Shown one piece after another: positions 16,732 to 25,177 of a stretch of 38,033 nt of DNA. The DNA comes from Gammaproteobacteria bacterium. GTDB taxonomy: Bacteria; Pseudomonadota; Gammaproteobacteria; Steroidobacterales; Steroidobacteraceae. Positions within the stretch are counted from its first letter, which is position 1. Each line of letters begins with the position of its first letter. The stretch is taken from contig DAHXNE010000048.1 of assembly GCA_027366635.1 (NCBI GenBank), positions 1-38,033 of the forward strand, in the 5' to 3' direction. The notes under the pieces were generated by a model. The model was not told the origin of the DNA, ran no database searches, and worked only from the letters and a program-made list of their open reading frames with translations. The position numbers and the translations under genes were made by a program.

Positions 16732-17313
16732 ATGGAGGCGATCGATCTTCTTTTGAGCCGCCGCTCGGCGGCGGACCTGCATGAGCCAGGGCCCGATGCG
16801 GCGACACTGGAACTGCTGCTGGCAAGCGCGGCGCGCGCGCCCGATCACGGTCGGCTGCGCCCCTGGCGCTTCATCGTGATCCAAGACGCGGCGCGCGAGC
16901 ACTTTGGCGCGCTGCTCGCCGATCAGTTGCGCCGCCTGCGGCCGGCCTCGACTCCCGAAGCGATCGAGCGGGAGCGACTGAAGGCGTTTCGTGCGCCGCT
17001 CATCATTGCCGTGGCGGCCGTGAAGGATCCGCGCTCCACGGTGCCGATGATCGAACAGGTCCTGTCGGCGGGGGCGGCTGCGCAGAACATTCTATTGGCG
17101 GCGCGCGCGCTCGGATTCAATGCCGTGTGGAAGACCGGAGGCGCCGCGTACGACGACGACGTGAAGCGCTCCTTGGGCATCGCGCCCGCCGATGCGCTCG
17201 TGGCGTTTCTCTATGTCGGCACCGAGACGCGGCCTCGGGACGCGCAAGCGCCCCGACAGGATTGGCGCGACCGAGTCTGCTACTGGCAGAGCCCGGCGGT
17301 GCCGAACGCCTAG
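16732..17313 (+). CDS. nitroreductase family protein (YdjA-like FMN enzyme)
   Basis: 193 residues, the compact YdjA-type nitroreductase. FMN-binding features include the N-terminal [14 protein letters not shown] (double Arg contacting the phosphate), [15 protein letters not shown], the [25 protein letters not shown] helix-loop, and the closing FLYVGT. These enzymes use NAD(P)H to reduce nitro or enone compounds; the physiological substrate is unknown. The ATG at 16732 is followed by [12 protein letters not shown], the usual start of the family. The stop TAG (17311-17313) is in the palindrome CTAG, which also supplies the stop of the convergent lipoprotein gene, a four-base tail-to-tail overlap. 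Confidence 0.92.
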   Translation: MEAIDLLLSRRSAADLHEPGPDAATLELLLASAARAPDHGRLRPWRFIVIQDAAREHFGALLADQLRRLRPASTPEAIERERLKAFRAPLIIAVAAVKDPRSTVPMIEQVLSAGAAAQNILLAARALGFNAVWKTGGAAYDDDVKRSLGIAPADALVAFLYVGTETRPRDAQAPRQDWRDRVCYWQSPAVPNA

Positions 17314-17975
17314 CGCGGTGACACCGGAAAGTGAGCGAAGATCTGCTGAACGGATCTGTCGATCGACCGCCCCGGGTGACTCATCATGCCGTGCGAGAGC
17401 GTCGAAATGGCCGTGCCGCTCCACACCACCGAGCGATCCGCACGGTCGATCAAAGAGATGGTCAGCGCCGACTTGGTCACGGTGTAGACGTTATTATAGA
17501 AACCGCCGCCCCAACCCCAGCCGCCCCATGGGCCGCCCCAGCCCCAAGGGCCACCCCAGCCGCCACCCCAGCCGCCGCCCCATCCACCCCAACCCCAGCC
17601 GCCCCACGGGCCGCCCCAGCCGCCTCCCCAGTAGGGCCCGGCCGCGTAAGACCGCACGACGCTGTGCACGCGTACGCGGAAATTCACCAGCAGATCAGGG
17701 TAAGCGTTGGCCGCTACGAGCGTATAGCCGCGCGATTCCATCTGGCGCGTGACATCGTGCTCAAGCAGCTGGGTCGTCAGCGATTTGTACGGTCCGTGAT
17801 CGGTGCCCGGGTGGGCTACATACGCGAACGTATGCGCGCTGGCGAGATTGGCGCCCATGGCCATCCGTGTACGGATCACCGGTCCGGTGGCGCACGCCGC
17901 CAGCATCAATGTGGCTCCAGCCGCGGCCAGTAGCCCGATGAATTTCGTTACTCGCATCACGGACTTTGCGTCCAT
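17310..17975 (-). CDS. DUF4136-type lipoprotein with a Gly/Trp-rich insertion
   Basis: 221 residues. A lipoprotein signal peptide ends in LMLAAC with the lipidated cysteine at position 28, so the protein is membrane-anchored in the periplasm. The domain has DUF4136 features: SAHTFAYVAHPG, a helix LLEHDVTRQMESRGYTLV followed by PDLLVNF, then near the C terminus LTISLIDRADRSVVWSGTA. Between them, residues about 115-158 are almost entirely Gly and Trp (plus a few Pro), in repeats such as GGWGGPWGGWGWGG. This is longer than I expect for the family and was probably expanded by slippage of a GC-rich repeat. The start could be 18 bases further in (MRVTKF). The final base triplet is shared with the nitroreductase stop. 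Confidence 0.8.
   Translation of the reverse strand: MDAKSVMRVTKFIGLLAAAGATLMLAACATGPVIRTRMAMGANLASAHTFAYVAHPGTDHGPYKSLTTQLLEHDVTRQMESRGYTLVAANAYPDLLVNFRVRVHSVVRSYAAGPYWGGGWGGPWGGWGWGGWGGGWGGGWGGPWGWGGPWGGWGWGGGFYNNVYTVTKSALTISLIDRADRSVVWSGTAISTLSHGMMSHPGRSIDRSVQQIFAHFPVSPR
17500..17634 (-). repeat. GC-rich low-complexity repeat coding Gly/Trp motifs
   Basis: On the plus strand this region is a run of degenerate 9- to 15-base units built from CCGCCCCA, CCCCAGCC and CCACC blocks. Read on the minus strand inside the lipoprotein gene it gives alternating Gly-Gly-Trp units. It keeps the reading frame throughout. It should be prone to length variation by replication slippage. Confidence 0.7.
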
Positions 17976-18172
17976 CGTTGCTGCCTCTGCCAAGTATCGA
18001 CCATTGAAACGTCCGAGGGTTCCGGCGGTTGACGCCGATCGGAGACGTGGCCTCCGGAGTGCTGCATGCCCCGAAGCCGATCGCCCAAGGATCACTCTAC
18101 ACCGCCGGAATCTCTGGCGGTAGCACAGCGGCTCCGACGGCCGGGCGCCGCGCCGGCGATACGCCCTGGGGC

Positions 18173-18195
18173 ACGGACCGGCGGCGGCCGTCCGT
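18173..18195 (-). terminator. hairpin directly behind the GH15 gene
   Basis: ACGGAC (18173-18178) and GTCCGT (18190-18195) form a perfect 6-bp stem around an 11-base GC-rich loop, beginning three bases beyond the stop codon of the glucoamylase gene. There is no U-tract, so it may protect the 3' end of the mRNA or assist termination rather than act as a classical intrinsic terminator. Confidence 0.4.
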
Positions 18196-18198
18196 CGA

Positions 18199-20568
18199 TC
18201 AAGTCGCCGGCGTGACTGTGATGCAATAGTCCTCGCCGGCCCACCGGCCGTCCGATTGGTGTCGGTACGTCAGGTCGATTTTCTGTCCCGCTTGCAGCGA
18301 ACGGGTGTCGATCTCGACCAGATGCAGACCGAGGGGATTGGGCTCGGTGGCGCGCTCTTGCGTGTCGTGCCAGCCGTCGAATCCCCATCGAAACAGTCCC
18401 GCTTGCGTCAGTGCGAGTGTCAGCGAGGCGCCTGCGGGCAGCCCGCTGGGTGGCGCATGGGGCAACCAGAACACGCGCTTCAGGGGCGGACGCTTGCCGC
18501 CATAGCGAGTCCAGACCGGTTCCGGCCGGTCGAAGGGCCGGCCAAGCGCGCGCGCGGCGGCAAGCTTGATGAACTCCGCGTGCGCCCACACCAGGGGCAT
18601 GGCGCTGCCGGTCGGCCGGCCCGGCTCGAGGAAGCGTTTGGCGATGGGCTCGGCATCCCAGACCTGCTCGGGCAACATCCCGCCGCTGGAGGCCATGCGG
18701 ACCATCGCTTGCAGCAGCGGCAGCGGATCGCGCCCGGCGGCAAGCTCGTAGTGACCGCGTTCGCCGCTGAGCAGCGGCCAGGCCCGGCCCCGGCCGGTGC
18801 CGTCGTACGCCGAGCCGTCGTCATGCTCGCCGTAGCCGTCGTCGTTGTAGCGGCGCCAGCTCGGCCCGCTCGGCGTGTCGACCTTCAACAATGCATCGAC
18901 CAGCCTGATCGTGTCGAGGACCAGAGGATCATCCGGGGCGCGCAGGCCAAAGCGCACCAGTTGCAGGAAGTCGACGCCGACCTGGGCATCGGCGGGCAGA
19001 TCCGGATCGATGGCCTGGTTGCGGATCGGCAGGACATTCTGCAACGCGCCGCGGTCATGCAGCGCATCGGCCGGCGCCACACGCACGTAATACCCGCGAA
19101 TCCCGTGCTCTTTGGCGAGCGGTGTGCCGCACACCGCCGTCCACTCCTCGAGGCTCGCGTTCCAATAGTCTGCTATCGCGAGGGCAAGCTCCCGCGCGGC
19201 GGGCTCGAGGTGCGAGGCGCCGCACACCAGCGCGGCGATGCATGCCGAGAGCGTGAACGTGTTGATGCCGGCGTCCTCTTCCCAGCGGTCCTGGTCCGAG
19301 ATCGGTCCGTTGCGCACGATGAACGCGAGCGCGCGGTGAATCATGCCCGCAACGTGCACCCCGTCGAGCGCCTTGCGCTCGTGCAGCGCGTCGGCGAGCA
19401 TCACCGGGAAAGCGGTCTCGTCGAGCTGCACGGCGGTCCAGTACGGCGTGCCGCCGAGCCACTGATTCTGATTCCAATGGCCATCGGCCAGTTGCGTCGC
19501 TCGCAGGTAGCGCAGCGTGTCGAGCGCCTCGCGCGTGGCGCCGAAGGCGAGCAGCGCGCCGGCGCATTCACACAAGTCGCGCGGCCAGACCAGGTGATAT
19601 CCGGCGCGCTCATCCTTGGTGTTGCCCCACGGCACGCTCAGACTGGCGACCATCGCGCCGGGGAAAGTCTTGCAATGGTGCGACCGCAGCACCATGGTCG
19701 AGACGCGGAACTGCTCGCGGCACTCCGGCGGCAACGAGCCGGTGATCGGGGCGCGCGCCGCGCACTCCTTCTGCCACGCGGACCAGTCGTTGATCTGTCG
19801 CCGCCAGTTCGCCTCGAACGGCTCGAAGAGCGCCGACAGCGCCAGGGTGGCTGCCGACTCGGTGCTGCTGCTGATGCCGAGGGCGAGAACCGCCTTGCGC
19901 GGCAGTTCGCCCATCACGGCGACGTTACCCGGGCCCGCGCAGTCGTACTCCCATTGCATCGCGCCGTTGCGCGCAAAGTCCTGCCAGCCGTCGCTGGTGC
20001 CGACGTAGCCGCAGCTGGCGCGCCCCCACGCGTTGTGTTGATCCGGATCGACCGCCCCGAGCGCAAGCGCGAACGGACCCTGCTCGCCGAGTAGCAGCCG
20101 ATGGCCGCGGTGATCGGCCACGCGCACTTTGTTGTCGTGCCCGGTCCCGCCGAGATGCGCAGAGAGCAGCGCGTACGGGCGCAAACCCGCCTCGCCGGTG
20201 AGCTCGACCTCGATCAGCAGCGCGTCCCGCTCGGCGCATGGCACGATCCGCAGCGTCAGATCGAATCGCTCGTGGTGATGCACGACGTGCACCGCGGGAA
20301 TCCCGGAGCCGGCGAGGGTGAGGGTCGGTTTGCCGAGGCGCTTGACCTCGACCCAGAAGCCCTTGCCGTCGGCGACGATGAAGCCGAGATCGCGAATCTG
20401 CGGAATGTCGACGCGCGGATAGTAGACCTCGTTGACGATCCCGCCGCCGACGGTGAACCACAACCGCGAGCGCCCAAGCGAGCAGCCGACGACGTCCTTG
20501 GCACTACTGCACCAGGTGGGCGATAGGCCCGGTGCCCCCGGAGCGTCGCGTGAGCCGGTTTCAGTCAT
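18199..20568 (-). CDS. glycoside hydrolase family 15 protein (glucoamylase / glucodextranase-like)
   Basis: 789 residues, the normal size of bacterial GH15 enzymes, which release glucose from the non-reducing ends of maltodextrin, starch or dextran. An N-terminal beta-sandwich domain (to about residue 280) has the typical SRLWFTVGGGIVNEVYYPRVD and RDLGFIVADG openings. The catalytic (alpha/alpha)6 barrel follows: GYHLVWPRDLCE, GTPYWTAVQLDETAFP, the catalytic acid Glu430 in DRWEEDAG, and the catalytic base Glu634 in GGMLPEQVWD. About 100 C-terminal residues form a further beta-rich domain. There is no signal peptide, so it appears cytoplasmic and would act on intracellular maltodextrin or glycogen-like polymers. 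It is transcribed alone; its leader contains a dispersed repeat with a promoter (20603-20865). Confidence 0.92.
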   Translation of the reverse strand: MTETGSRDAPGAPGLSPTWCSSAKDVVGCSLGRSRLWFTVGGGIVNEVYYPRVDIPQIRDLGFIVADGKGFWVEVKRLGKPTLTLAGSGIPAVHVVHHHERFDLTLRIVPCAERDALLIEVELTGEAGLRPYALLSAHLGGTGHDNKVRVADHRGHRLLLGEQGPFALALGAVDPDQHNAWGRASCGYVGTSDGWQDFARNGAMQWEYDCAGPGNVAVMGELPRKAVLALGISSSTESAATLALSALFEPFEANWRRQINDWSAWQKECAARAPITGSLPPECREQFRVSTMVLRSHHCKTFPGAMVASLSVPWGNTKDERAGYHLVWPRDLCECAGALLAFGATREALDTLRYLRATQLADGHWNQNQWLGGTPYWTAVQLDETAFPVMLADALHERKALDGVHVAGMIHRALAFIVRNGPISDQDRWEEDAGINTFTLSACIAALVCGASHLEPAARELALAIADYWNASLEEWTAVCGTPLAKEHGIRGYYVRVAPADALHDRGALQNVLPIRNQAIDPDLPADAQVGVDFLQLVRFGLRAPDDPLVLDTIRLVDALLKVDTPSGPSWRRYNDDGYGEHDDGSAYDGTGRGRAWPLLSGERGHYELAAGRDPLPLLQAMVRMASSGGMLPEQVWDAEPIAKRFLEPGRPTGSAMPLVWAHAEFIKLAAARALGRPFDRPEPVWTRYGGKRPPLKRVFWLPHAPPSGLPAGASLTLALTQAGLFRWGFDGWHDTQERATEPNPLGLHLVEIDTRSLQAGQKIDLTYRHQSDGRWAGEDYCITVTPAT

Positions 20569-20602
20569 GATTCTTCAGTCTCCATCTGGACGGGCGCTTT
20601 AC

Positions 20603-20865
20603 TTAGAGCCCAAACGTGGCCCTGCGTTGAGCTGTTCCCGACAGCGCACGCATGACCTCGGTCCCGCAGGACCTTCCATCCGGTTCGCGCTTCGTTGCGG
20701 TCGGATTCGCCTTGCTCGGCTGGGCCGAGTGGCGTCACGGATCCGCTCCACGCGCTTTACGTTCCGCCCTCTCGGCGGTAGAGGCTTTCACCCGGCTGAT
20801 ATTATATACAGATACTCGAACCGACGCAAGGTCTGGGCGAAATCGTACCGGCGGGCGGACATCCC
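20603..20865 (-). repeat. dispersed ~265-bp non-coding repeat, copy A (5' leader of GH15 gene)
   Basis: It matches copy B at 26962-27226. From 20640 to 20865 the two align without gaps over 226 bases with 25 differences by my count (about 89% identity), and a less conserved 37-base edge follows on the gene side. Two blocks of over 28 bases are invariant, as are two hairpins: GGTCC-CGCA-GGACC (20660-20673) and CCGCC-CTCTC-GGCGG (20764-20778). One reading frame stays open in both copies, but most base changes alter the amino acid, so it is not protein coding. It lies 35 bases upstream of the GH15 start and, like copy B, points toward a minus-strand gene. Confidence 0.85.
20801..20829 (-). promoter_or_regulatory. 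promoter inside repeat copy A, reading toward GH15
   Basis: On the minus strand TTGCGT (20829-20824) is followed after exactly 17 bases by a perfect TATAAT (20806-20801). The same arrangement is kept in copy B although the spacer sequence differs. Transcription would start near 20794 and give a leader of about 225 bases containing both conserved hairpins before the GH15 ATG. Confidence 0.65.
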
Positions 20866-20906
20866 GGCGCGCCTCGGGGTATGCGACGGGCCGCGGATCG
20901 CCACCG

Positions 20907-20928
20907 CGCCGCACGCCGGTGTGCGGCG
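20907..20928 (-). terminator. 8-bp hairpin abutting the yciH stop codon
   Basis: CGCCGCAC (20907-20914) and GTGCGGCG (20921-20928) pair perfectly around a six-base loop. The structure touches the TGA of the SUI1-family gene with no spacing. There is no following U-tract. It could end or stabilise that transcript and insulate the promoter of repeat copy A behind it. Confidence 0.45.
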
Positions 20929-21264
20929 TCAGCCGCCCGAGCGTTTGGCCTCCCAGCCTCGCCGGCACAGCTCCGCCACGAGCCGGTCGCGATGCTCGCC
21001 CTGAATCTCGATCCGCCCCGCGTGTACCGCGCCGCCGGCGCCGCAGAGCTTCTTGAGCTCGCGCGCGAGCGTCTCGAGCTCGGAGTCGCCGAGCGGCAGG
21101 CCTACGATCACCGAAACGGCCTTGCCGCCGCGGCCGGCGATCTCTCGCCCGACCCGTACTCGCGCCGGCTCGGCCGGCGTTCCCGCCGGGCCGGCCGTGG
21201 AGCGGGGGGATGGGCGGGGCGCGTTACGCAGCACAACGCCGCGGGCGGTGCGGTAGGATTTCAT
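20929..21264 (-). CDS. yciH: SUI1/eIF1-family translation factor (YciH-like)
   Basis: 111 residues. The first ~40 are a Pro/Arg-rich basic tail; the remaining ~70 form a SUI1 domain with GREIAGRGGKAVSVIVGLPL, ELETLARELKKLCGAGGAVHAGRIEIQG and HRDRLVAELCRRGWEAKRSGG, the standard bacterial YciH pattern. Family knowledge links YciH to 30S subunits and start-codon discrimination, with a non-essential role under stress. The ATG at 21264 (MKSYRTARG) is chosen by family length; no strong Shine-Dalgarno is visible. It is divergent from the bkd operon, 174 bp away. Confidence 0.9.
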   Translation of the reverse strand: MKSYRTARGVVLRNAPRPSPRSTAGPAGTPAEPARVRVGREIAGRGGKAVSVIVGLPLGDSELETLARELKKLCGAGGAVHAGRIEIQGEHRDRLVAELCRRGWEAKRSGG

Positions 21265-21438
21265 CGGTGGGATTATGGCTATTGCGCCCAGCTCCGCCAA
21301 TCCGCCGTCGCCGGCTGGACATGCGATATTCATTGCGTTGATCGTCCCTGTCGCGCATGGATTGGGACGTACGTTGCGGTTTTTGGGCGGTAAACTTCGC
21401 ACCTTGCCGGAAAGCGGCGTGGTAAGGGCTCCAAAGTC

Positions 21439-22713
21439 ATGTCGCAGTCGCGCCTGCACGTTCCGCATCCTCCGGCACGCCCCGGGGAAACACCGGATTT
21501 CAGCTACCTCAAGATTTCCCCGGCCGGCAGCGTGGCCCGGCCGGATACGCGTGCTGCGGCGCTGCAGATCGAGGCGCTCGGCACCGCAATGGTCCGCGTG
21601 CTCGATGAGCAGGGACAGGCCGTGGGCCCATGGAATCCGCACCTCGAGGCCGAAGAGCTGCGGGTTGCCCTGCGGCACATGGTGCTCACGCGTCGTTTCG
21701 ATGAGCGCATGCAGCGCATGCACCGTCAGGGGCGGATCTCTTTCTACATGCAATCGACTGGTGAGGAGGCGGTGGCGGTCGCGCCGGCCATGGCGTTGCG
21801 GCCGGGCGATATGTTCTTCCCGTCCTATCGCACTCAGGGGCTGTTCGTGGTGCGCGGCAAGAGCTTGGTCGATCTGATGTGCCAATGCCTGTCGAACACG
21901 CACGACATGTGCCGCGGCCGGCAGATGCCGATCATGTATCACTGGGCCGAGGGCAATATCTTCTCGATCTCCGGCAACCTTGCCACACAGTTTCCGCAGG
22001 CGGTCGGTTGGGCAATGGCCGCAGCGATCAAGGGCGAGGATCATCTGGCGGCGACCTGGATCGGTGAAGGGGCGAGCGCCGAGGCCGATTTCCACCACGC
22101 CCTGACGTTCGCCGCGGTCTATCAGGCGCCGGTGATCCTCAACGTCGTGAACAATCAGTGGGCAATCTCCACCTTCCAGGGGTTTGCCGGGGGTGAGCAG
22201 CGCACTTTCGCCCAACGCGGTCCCGGCTACGGCATTCCGGGCGTGCGCGTCGACGGCAACGATTTCCTGGCGGTGTACGCGGTGACGCGCTGGGCCGCCG
22301 AGCGGGCGCGATCGGGGGGCGGACCGACTCTGATCGAGCACGTCACCTACCGTGCGGCGGCACACTCGACCAGCGATGATCCCTCGCGCTACCGGCCGAA
22401 GGAGGAATGGCAGTTCTGGCCGCTCGGCGATCCGGTGGCGCGCTTGAAGGCGCATCTGATCGCACTCGGGGAGTGGTCCGAGGAGCGCCACGCCGCGCTC
22501 GAGAAGGAGCTCGAGGCGCACGTGGCCGCCTGCTGGAAGGAGGCCGTCACGTACGGCACCCTCACCGAGGGGCCGAGGCTCGATCCGCTCAGCATGTTCA
22601 AAGACGTGTTCCAGGAGATGCCGGTGCATCTGCAGCGCCAGCGCGAAGAGCTGCGCCGTCTGCTGCACGAGCCAGATGCGTCCGGGCCGCGCAGTGACGC
22701 CGCGGAGGGCTGA
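21439..22713 (+). CDS. bkdA1: branched-chain 2-oxoacid dehydrogenase E1 component, alpha subunit
   Basis: 424 residues. It decarboxylates the 2-oxoacids of Val, Leu and Ile with thiamine diphosphate, as an alpha2beta2 heterotetramer with the next gene product. It is strongly similar along its length to Pseudomonas BkdA1 as I remember it: RLHVPHPPARPGE, PDFSYLKISPAG, SFYMQSTGEEAVAVAP, ISGNLATQFPQAVGWAMA, and the HSTSDDPSRYRP loop. The ThDP motif reads WIGEGASAEADFH...NVVNNQWAIST, with GEG in place of GDG, as is usual in branched-chain enzymes. A weak AAGGG is upstream. It is the first gene of a three-gene operon; four bases separate it from the beta subunit gene. Confidence 0.95.
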   Translation: MSQSRLHVPHPPARPGETPDFSYLKISPAGSVARPDTRAAALQIEALGTAMVRVLDEQGQAVGPWNPHLEAEELRVALRHMVLTRRFDERMQRMHRQGRISFYMQSTGEEAVAVAPAMALRPGDMFFPSYRTQGLFVVRGKSLVDLMCQCLSNTHDMCRGRQMPIMYHWAEGNIFSISGNLATQFPQAVGWAMAAAIKGEDHLAATWIGEGASAEADFHHALTFAAVYQAPVILNVVNNQWAISTFQGFAGGEQRTFAQRGPGYGIPGVRVDGNDFLAVYAVTRWAAERARSGGGPTLIEHVTYRAAAHSTSDDPSRYRPKEEWQFWPLGDPVARLKAHLIALGEWSEERHAALEKELEAHVAACWKEAVTYGTLTEGPRLDPLSMFKDVFQEMPVHLQRQREELRRLLHEPDASGPRSDAAEG

Positions 22714-22716
22714 GTC

Positions 22717-23736
22717 ATGGCGCAAATGAACATGGTGCAGGCGATCAACTCGGCCCTCGATGTGATGCTCGGGCGCGATCCGCGGGTGGTGGTTTTCGGC
22801 GAGGACGTCGGCTATTTCGGCGGGGTGTTCCGGTGCACCGATGGGCTGCAGCGTAAGTACGGCGAGCACCGTGTGCTCGATACGCCCATCGCCGAAGGCG
22901 GCATCATCGCCGCCGCGATCGGCATGGGCGTCAACGGGCTGCGTCCGGTGGCGGAGATCCAATTCGCCGACTACATATATCCGGCGTTCGATCAGATCGT
23001 GAGCGAGCTGGCCCGGCTGCGCTACCGCACGGCCGGGGACTTGTCTGCGCCGGTGACCATCCGCACCCCCTGTGGCGGCGGCATCCGCGGCGGCCAGACT
23101 CATTCGCAAAGTCCGGAGGGCATTTTTACCCATGTCTGCGGCCTGAAGATCGTGATGCCCTCGAATCCCCACGATGCGAAGGGCTTGCTGATCAGCTCGA
23201 TCGAGAGTGAGGACCCGGTGCTGTTCTTCGAGCCCAAGCGCATCTACAACGGACCCTTCGACGGCGATCCGCACAAACCGGCGGTGCCGTGGAGCAGCCA
23301 TCCGAAGGGGGAGGTTCCGGATGGCCACTACGCTATTGCGCTCGGCAAGGCCGAGATCGTACGGCCGGGCACCGCGGCGACCCTCATCACCTACGGCACC
23401 ATGGTGCACGTGGCGGAGGCGGCAGTGCGTCTCTCCGGAGTCGATGCCGAGATCATCGACGTGCGCACCATGGTGCCGCTGGACGTCGATATGCTGTGCA
23501 CTTCGGTCTGCAAAACGGGACGTTGCGTCATCGTTCACGAGGCGACGCGCTTCAGCGGTTTCGGCGCGGAGTTGTCGGCAACCGTGCAGGAGGAATGTTT
23601 CTGGCACCTCGAGGCGCCCATCGCCCGGGTCACCGGCTGGGATACGCCGTATCCGCACGCGTTCGAGTGGGATTACTTCCCGGGGCCCGCGCGCATCGCC
23701 GCAGCGTTGCGCGCCGTGATGGAGCGCGCCGCATGA
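22717..23736 (+). CDS. bkdA2: branched-chain 2-oxoacid dehydrogenase E1 component, beta subunit
   Basis: 339 residues of the transketolase-like beta subunit. Conserved blocks are VFGEDVGYFGGVFRCTDGLQRKYG, DTPIAEGGIIAAAIGMGVNGLRPVAEIQFADYIYPAFDQI, RTPCGGGIRGGQTHSQSPE and the C-terminal HEATRFSGFGAELSA, which together place it in the BkdA2/BCKDHB group rather than pyruvate dehydrogenase E1beta. It contributes half of the thiamine-diphosphate site in the E1 heterotetramer. Its TGA overlaps the E2 ATG (ATGA), so E1beta and E2 are translationally coupled. Confidence 0.95.
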   Translation: MAQMNMVQAINSALDVMLGRDPRVVVFGEDVGYFGGVFRCTDGLQRKYGEHRVLDTPIAEGGIIAAAIGMGVNGLRPVAEIQFADYIYPAFDQIVSELARLRYRTAGDLSAPVTIRTPCGGGIRGGQTHSQSPEGIFTHVCGLKIVMPSNPHDAKGLLISSIESEDPVLFFEPKRIYNGPFDGDPHKPAVPWSSHPKGEVPDGHYAIALGKAEIVRPGTAATLITYGTMVHVAEAAVRLSGVDAEIIDVRTMVPLDVDMLCTSVCKTGRCVIVHEATRFSGFGAELSATVQEECFWHLEAPIARVTGWDTPYPHAFEWDYFPGPARIAAALRAVMERAA

Positions 23737-24989
23737 GCCGTTATGTCTTCAAGCTGCCTGATCTCGGCGAAGGTACCGTATCGGCCGAAGTCGTCAGCTG
23801 GCACGTCAAGCCCGGTGATGTCGTCGCCGAGGAGCAGGTGCTGGTCGAGGTCATGACCGAAAAGGCCGCCGTCGAGGTGCCTTCCCCGGTCAGTGGCACA
23901 GTGATTTCCACCAGCGGCGAGCCCGGAGAGATGGTGGCTGTCGGCTCCGAATTGATCGTGTTCGAGACCGGCGACGGAACGGGTGGCGAGGCTCAGGTCG
24001 AGCCGGCTCGCGCGCCCGGTGCCGGGACCCGCTCGGGTGAGTCCGCCGCGACCCGTCCGACGTCTTCCGCCCTTGCTGAGCCGGTGCCGGCTCAGGGGCG
24101 CGTCATGACGTCGCCCGCGAATCGACGCCGCGCGCACGAGGCGGGAATCGATCTGACGCAGGTTTGCGGCAGTGGGCCGCAGGGCCGGATCCTGCGCCGG
24201 GACTTGGAGGCACACATCGCGGGCGGTGCGCGTAGAGCGCCGCCCGCGCCGCGCGGCGACGATGGCGGCGCTGCGCCGGAGCGCGAGGAGATCAAGGTCA
24301 TCGGCGTCCGCCGGCTCATCGCCCAGCGGATGAGTGAGAGCAAGCGCAACATCCCGCATTTCTCCTACGTCGAGGAAGTCGACGTCACCGAGCTCGAGGC
24401 GTTGCGCCGCCACTTGAACAGCCGGCTCGGCTCCGGCGAGCCAGCGCTGACCTACCTGCCGTTCTTGGTCGTGGCTCTGGTGCGCGTCGTGCGGGATTTT
24501 CCGCAGTGCAATGCCCACTACGACGCCGAGCGCGGCGTGATCATCCGCCATCGCGCGGTGCACGTGGGCGTGGCAACCCAGACGAGCGATGGACTGAAGG
24601 TGCCGGTAGTGCGCGACGCCCAGCGCCGCTCCCTGTGGGAAGTCGCCGCCGAGATGCGCCGAGTGACCGAAGCGGCGCGGGTCAACAAAGCGACCCGCGA
24701 GGAGCTCGGCGGCTCGACCATCACGCTCACCAGCCTCGGCAAGCTCGGCGGCATCGTCAGCACGCCGATCATCAACGCGCCCGAGGTGGCCATCATCGGA
24801 GTCAATCGTGCGGTCGACCGGCCGGTGGTCTTCCAGGGCGCGGTGAGCGTACGGCGCATGATGAATCTGTCCTCCTCGTTCGATCATCGCTTCGTCGATG
24901 GTTATGACGGGGCGGCGATGATTCAGGCGCTGAAGGAACATCTCGAGCACCCCGCCACGATCTTCATGAGTGAGCCGCAGCGGCCCTGA
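23733..24989 (+). CDS. bkdB: dihydrolipoyl acyltransferase (E2) of branched-chain 2-oxoacid dehydrogenase
   Basis: 418 residues with the complete E2 layout. A single N-terminal lipoyl domain has the lipoylated Lys44 in EVMTEKAAVEVP. An Ala/Pro-rich linker follows, then a peripheral subunit-binding domain (about residues 125-160: SPANRRRAHEAGIDLTQVCGSGPQGRILRRDLEAH), a second linker, and the trimeric acyltransferase domain ending with the active-site SSSFDHRFVDGYDGA (catalytic His and Asp). It transfers the branched acyl group to CoA and forms the core of the complex. The E3 subunit (lipoamide dehydrogenase) is not encoded next to it, unlike the four-gene Pseudomonas operon, so E3 is presumably shared from another locus. 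Confidence 0.95.
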   Translation: MSRYVFKLPDLGEGTVSAEVVSWHVKPGDVVAEEQVLVEVMTEKAAVEVPSPVSGTVISTSGEPGEMVAVGSELIVFETGDGTGGEAQVEPARAPGAGTRSGESAATRPTSSALAEPVPAQGRVMTSPANRRRAHEAGIDLTQVCGSGPQGRILRRDLEAHIAGGARRAPPAPRGDDGGAAPEREEIKVIGVRRLIAQRMSESKRNIPHFSYVEEVDVTELEALRRHLNSRLGSGEPALTYLPFLVVALVRVVRDFPQCNAHYDAERGVIIRHRAVHVGVATQTSDGLKVPVVRDAQRRSLWEVAAEMRRVTEAARVNKATREELGGSTITLTSLGKLGGIVSTPIINAPEVAIIGVNRAVDRPVVFQGAVSVRRMMNLSSSFDHRFVDGYDGAAMIQALKEHLEHPATIFMSEPQRP

Positions 24990-25177
24990 GCGCCCGCGCG
25001 GCGGGCCGACGCAGCCCGGTCGGTGCGGTTCGTCCAATATCTCGGCGCGCACATCGGCGAGCTCGTGCGCGCGCGAGGGGCCTGATCGGGCGCCGGCGCA
25101 GCTACGTCGAGTCCGCGCTGCTGGCCAGCGGCAGTACGTCCGCGGGCGAGGCGCCGCTATACCGCTATACTGGTAGC

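Noticed and set aside
20603..20865. Known riboswitch, group II intron or RNase P/tmRNA/6S RNA in the repeat copies
   Set aside because: I checked by eye for the core motifs of TPP, FMN, cobalamin, SAM, glycine, lysine and guanidine riboswitches and for group II domain V, RNase P and tmRNA signatures. A few short strings (GTGAAAG) resemble group II sequence, but no domain V is present.
20929..23658. Minus-strand frame of 909 codons across bkdA1 and bkdA2
   Set aside because: Only the final 111 codons (YciH) are real. The remainder is antisense to well-supported bkd genes and has no domain.
25024..25086. Short GTG-started frame behind bkdB (reads RFVQYLGAHIGELVRARGA)
   Set aside because: Twenty-one codons, no ribosome-binding site and no partner; probably part of the spacer.
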